Part shown: one piece after another, positions 5,956-7,835 of the stretch
How the letters are laid out: each line of letters opens with the position of its first letter
How positions within the stretch are numbered: position 1 is the stretch's first letter
NCBI GenBank assembly: GCA_027484495.1
Contig: JAIXSW010000498.1
Location: forward strand, 1-7,835
From: Gammaproteobacteria bacterium
Lineage (GTDB): Bacteria; Pseudomonadota; Gammaproteobacteria; Enterobacterales; Alteromonadaceae
Direction: 5' to 3'
DNA length: 7,835 nucleotides
The notes under the pieces: generated by a model
The model's input: only the letters and a program-made list of their open reading frames with translations
Database searches by the model: none
What the model was told of the DNA's origin: nothing
Program-made: the position numbers and the translations under genes

Positions 5956-7724
5956 TGGATTTTCTCCTGTAATTGTCGACGTGCCCCGGTTAAATCAACC
6001 GGTACGGCACACCAATGTTCCGGTCGTTGCAATAACTCCACTTCGGTCTGCAACAGCAAGGGAAGTGACAATAACTGCCTACTTAACAACAAGTGCAGCA
6101 GTTGTTGCCACATCAGCGTCAGCTCTGTTTGCGCGGGCCAGCCCGACCACCACAATGGCAATACATGACTTAACGGAGTGCCCTGCAGTAGTTGCGGCAC
6201 AGCGCGGATGATCAGAACCTGATTGCTCAGCACCAGATCAAATCCCATTTGGCAGAGCAAGCCTGCATTCGCGGTTAACAAGTTTACTTCTGCCGGTTCC
6301 AGCCGCAACCGCTCCGGCAACAGCAACGCCGCTGATGCCATATTTTTTGCGGCCAGCAGTGGCGCGACACTGGCCGGAACATCCAGTAACCACAGCTGTT
6401 CTTGCTGCATCACCAATAGCTCTGTGCTGCTGACCAGCAGGCTGCCAGACGGCGTGTTGACAGTGGTAACCACAGCAGGCGCAATTAGTGGAGTGACCCG
6501 TTGCTCCTGCACTAATGCGGTCCAGTCACTGCCGGTTGGGATCTGATTGCGCACCGACTCCAACCCCGCATAACTGCGGGCCGTTGATGCGCTTGGACTC
6601 CTGACAGCACGATTATCAACCATGTAACTGCTAAGCGCCTCTTGTTGCGGCACTGGCGACAGTGGCTGGCGTTGCTGCACAACCTGACTTTGGTTCAGCT
6701 GCTCAGCCAGCAATAAATCACTTTGCGCCGTTTGCGTCAGCATCTGGCTCAACGCACTAAACACAAAATCATGCACCAGTCGCGCCTGATGAAACCGTAC
6801 TTCGTGTTTGGCCGGATGCACGTTGACGTCGACCTGCTCCGGGTCAATTTGCAGATACAACACAAAAGCTGGTAATGCTTCCGGTGCGAGCATCTCGGCA
6901 TACGCCTGACGGATGGCGTGATTGAGCAATTTGTCACGCATCATGCGGCCATTGACGTAGCTGTATTGGCATTGCAATTGTGCGCTACAGGCTGCAGCCG
7001 GCAGGATCCAACCACTAAGCTGCATGTGCTCATACTGACTTTCTACATAGCAGGCCGCCTGCGCGAAGCTGCGGCCACATAACTGCTGAATGCGTCGTTG
7101 CCGCCCGGCGTCGTCTGTCACCGCCTTGAGTTGCCGCACCAGCTGACCATTGTGTGTTAGCGTCCAGCTGACATCGTCACGACTGAGCGCCAGCCGTTTC
7201 ACTAACTCTTCAATATGACTGAATTCGGTTTTATCTGATTTCAGGAAACGTCTGCGGGCCGGTGTATTAAAAAACAAGTCCAGCACTTCAATACTGGTGC
7301 CAACCGGATGCGCCGCCGGCTTGATTTGTACCGCCATATCACGGCCTTCCGCCATCGCTTGCCAGGCGGTGTCCTGACTTGCCGGTCTTGATGTGAGAGT
7401 CAGTCGTGACACTGAACTGATACTGGCCAGCGCTTCACCGCGAAACCCGAGGCTGACAATATGCGCCAGATCGGCAAAATCATGAATTTTGGAAGTGGCG
7501 TGACGACTGAGGGCCAGCGTCAATTGATCTTTGGCAATACCCTGGCCATTATCCCGCACACGCAATAACTTGCTGCCACCTTTCTCGACATCGATGTGAA
7601 TATCGGTAGCCCCGGCATCGAGACTGTTCTCTACCAGCTCCTTAATCACCGACGCCGGCCGTTCTACCACTTCACCGGCAGCGATCTGGTTTGCCAGTTG
7701 CGGGGGTAGCAGCCGGATGGTCAT
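5952..7724 (-). CDS. mutL: MutL, DNA mismatch repair protein
   Basis: MutL is the GHKL-family ATPase that links MutS-bound mismatches to MutH nicking and UvrD unwinding in methyl-directed repair. The 590-residue protein (E. coli 615) opens with LPPQLANQIAAGEVVERPASVIKE-type sequence. It shows ATPase motif I with Glu29 and Asn33, motif II DNGQGI (58-63), motif III GFRGEALASISSV (93-105) and motif IV around GTSIEVLDLFFNTPARR (142-158). VNGRMMRD (257-264) and VNVHPAKHEVRFHQ (300-313) close the N-terminal half. A Gln/Ser-rich linker spans about 335-400, followed by a divergent, Leu-rich dimerisation domain to the end. No DQHAxxE endonuclease motif is seen, as expected for species that use MutH. 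The beta-clamp contact (QPLLIP in E. coli) reads AALLLP at 465-470. The ATG overlaps the amiB stop as ATGA, and no strong ribosome binding site precedes it, so translation probably depends on coupling. Confidence 0.98.
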   Translation of the reverse strand: MTIRLLPPQLANQIAAGEVVERPASVIKELVENSLDAGATDIHIDVEKGGSKLLRVRDNGQGIAKDQLTLALSRHATSKIHDFADLAHIVSLGFRGEALASISSVSRLTLTSRPASQDTAWQAMAEGRDMAVQIKPAAHPVGTSIEVLDLFFNTPARRRFLKSDKTEFSHIEELVKRLALSRDDVSWTLTHNGQLVRQLKAVTDDAGRQRRIQQLCGRSFAQAACYVESQYEHMQLSGWILPAAACSAQLQCQYSYVNGRMMRDKLLNHAIRQAYAEMLAPEALPAFVLYLQIDPEQVDVNVHPAKHEVRFHQARLVHDFVFSALSQMLTQTAQSDLLLAEQLNQSQVVQQRQPLSPVPQQEALSSYMVDNRAVRSPSASTARSYAGLESVRNQIPTGSDWTALVQEQRVTPLIAPAVVTTVNTPSGSLLVSSTELLVMQQEQLWLLDVPASVAPLLAAKNMASAALLLPERLRLEPAEVNLLTANAGLLCQMGFDLVLSNQVLIIRAVPQLLQGTPLSHVLPLWWSGWPAQTELTLMWQQLLHLLLSRQLLSLPLLLQTEVELLQRPEHWCAVPVDLTGARRQLQEKIQ

Positions 7725-7835
7725 GATTGCGGCACCCGCAGGGTCTGACCGATGCGGATATTATCAGACTTCAGTTGATTGATCTGGCGCAGCCGCGACA
7801 TCGGCACTCCGTATTTGCGTGCAAGCATCGACAAG
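7721..7835 (-). CDS. amiB: N-acetylmuramoyl-L-alanine amidase AmiB, C-terminal LysM end (partial)
   Basis: Only the last 37 residues are in the window, and the gene continues past the right edge. They read as most of a LysM peptidoglycan-binding module: LSMLARKYGVPMSRLRQINQ followed by LKSDNIRIGQTLRVPQS. A LysM module ending just before mutL matches AmiB of many gammaproteobacteria, a periplasmic amidase that cleaves septal peptidoglycan during daughter-cell separation. E. coli AmiB itself lacks LysM, but AmiB of relatives such as Vibrio carries one or two. The TGA overlaps the mutL ATG by four bases. The LysM call is firm from the sequence; the AmiB name rests mainly on position. Confidence 0.85.
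   Translation of the reverse strand, partial: LSMLARKYGVPMSRLRQINQLKSDNIRIGQTLRVPQS

Noticed and set aside
5981..6546. Two plus-strand open frames opposite the 3' half of mutL
   Set aside because: Their low-complexity Ala/Ser/Thr composition is what the reverse complement of this Leu/Gln/Ala-rich coding region gives. No support for real genes.
5952..7724. MutL considered defective because no DQHAxxE endonuclease motif is present
   Set aside because: MutL of MutH-containing gammaproteobacteria normally lacks this motif, and all ATPase motifs are intact.

Overview
The window carries a conserved gammaproteobacterial chromosomal block, read entirely on the minus strand. From right to left, which is the direction of transcription, it holds the 3' end of amiB, then mutL, miaA, hfq, hflX, hflK and hflC, a strong intrinsic terminator, a kynureninase-like PLP enzyme, and the first codons of one more gene cut by the left edge. 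The amiB-mutL-miaA-hfq-hflX-hflK-hflC order is the one known from Escherichia coli, and most of the proteins align to their E. coli counterparts almost end to end. Base composition looks near 50% GC by eye. HflC lacks the roughly 40-residue insertion of the E. coli protein, the Hfq tail is short, and an amino-acid catabolism gene follows hflC. Together these suggest a non-enteric member such as an Aeromonadales or Alteromonadales relative. I cannot place the genus from the sequence alone.

Right part (about 5035-7835): amiB, mutL and miaA are joined by two 4-base ATGA overlaps and are probably translationally coupled. They cover septal cell-wall hydrolysis, mismatch repair and tRNA i6A37 modification. 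A 93-base gap follows. It holds a good match to a heat-shock (sigma-32) promoter and an A-rich leader before hfq, echoing the clustered sigma-32 promoters reported for this region in E. coli.

Middle (1296-4941): hfq, hflX, hflK and hflC lie close together (gaps of 15, 49 and 3 bases). They encode an RNA chaperone, a ribosome-splitting GTPase, and the two SPFH-domain membrane proteins that form a cage around the FtsH protease. hflX begins at a TTG codon and is in the same frame as hfq. A GC-rich hairpin with a T tract ends this operon at 1256-1283.

Left part (1-1182): a separate unit starts after the terminator. Its first gene is a divergent kynureninase-family enzyme with the PLP lysine, the pyridine-binding aspartate and the C-terminal arginine in place. 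It overlaps the next gene by ATGA, but only four codons of that gene are visible. This is the accessory part of the window and the least certain in function.

I see no mobile element, CRISPR array, tRNA or rRNA, and no gap above 113 bases. Most of the window is ordinary core genome. The leads worth following are the heat-shock promoter and A-rich hfq leader, the kynureninase-like unit, and a few substitutions in otherwise highly conserved motifs of HflX and MutL.
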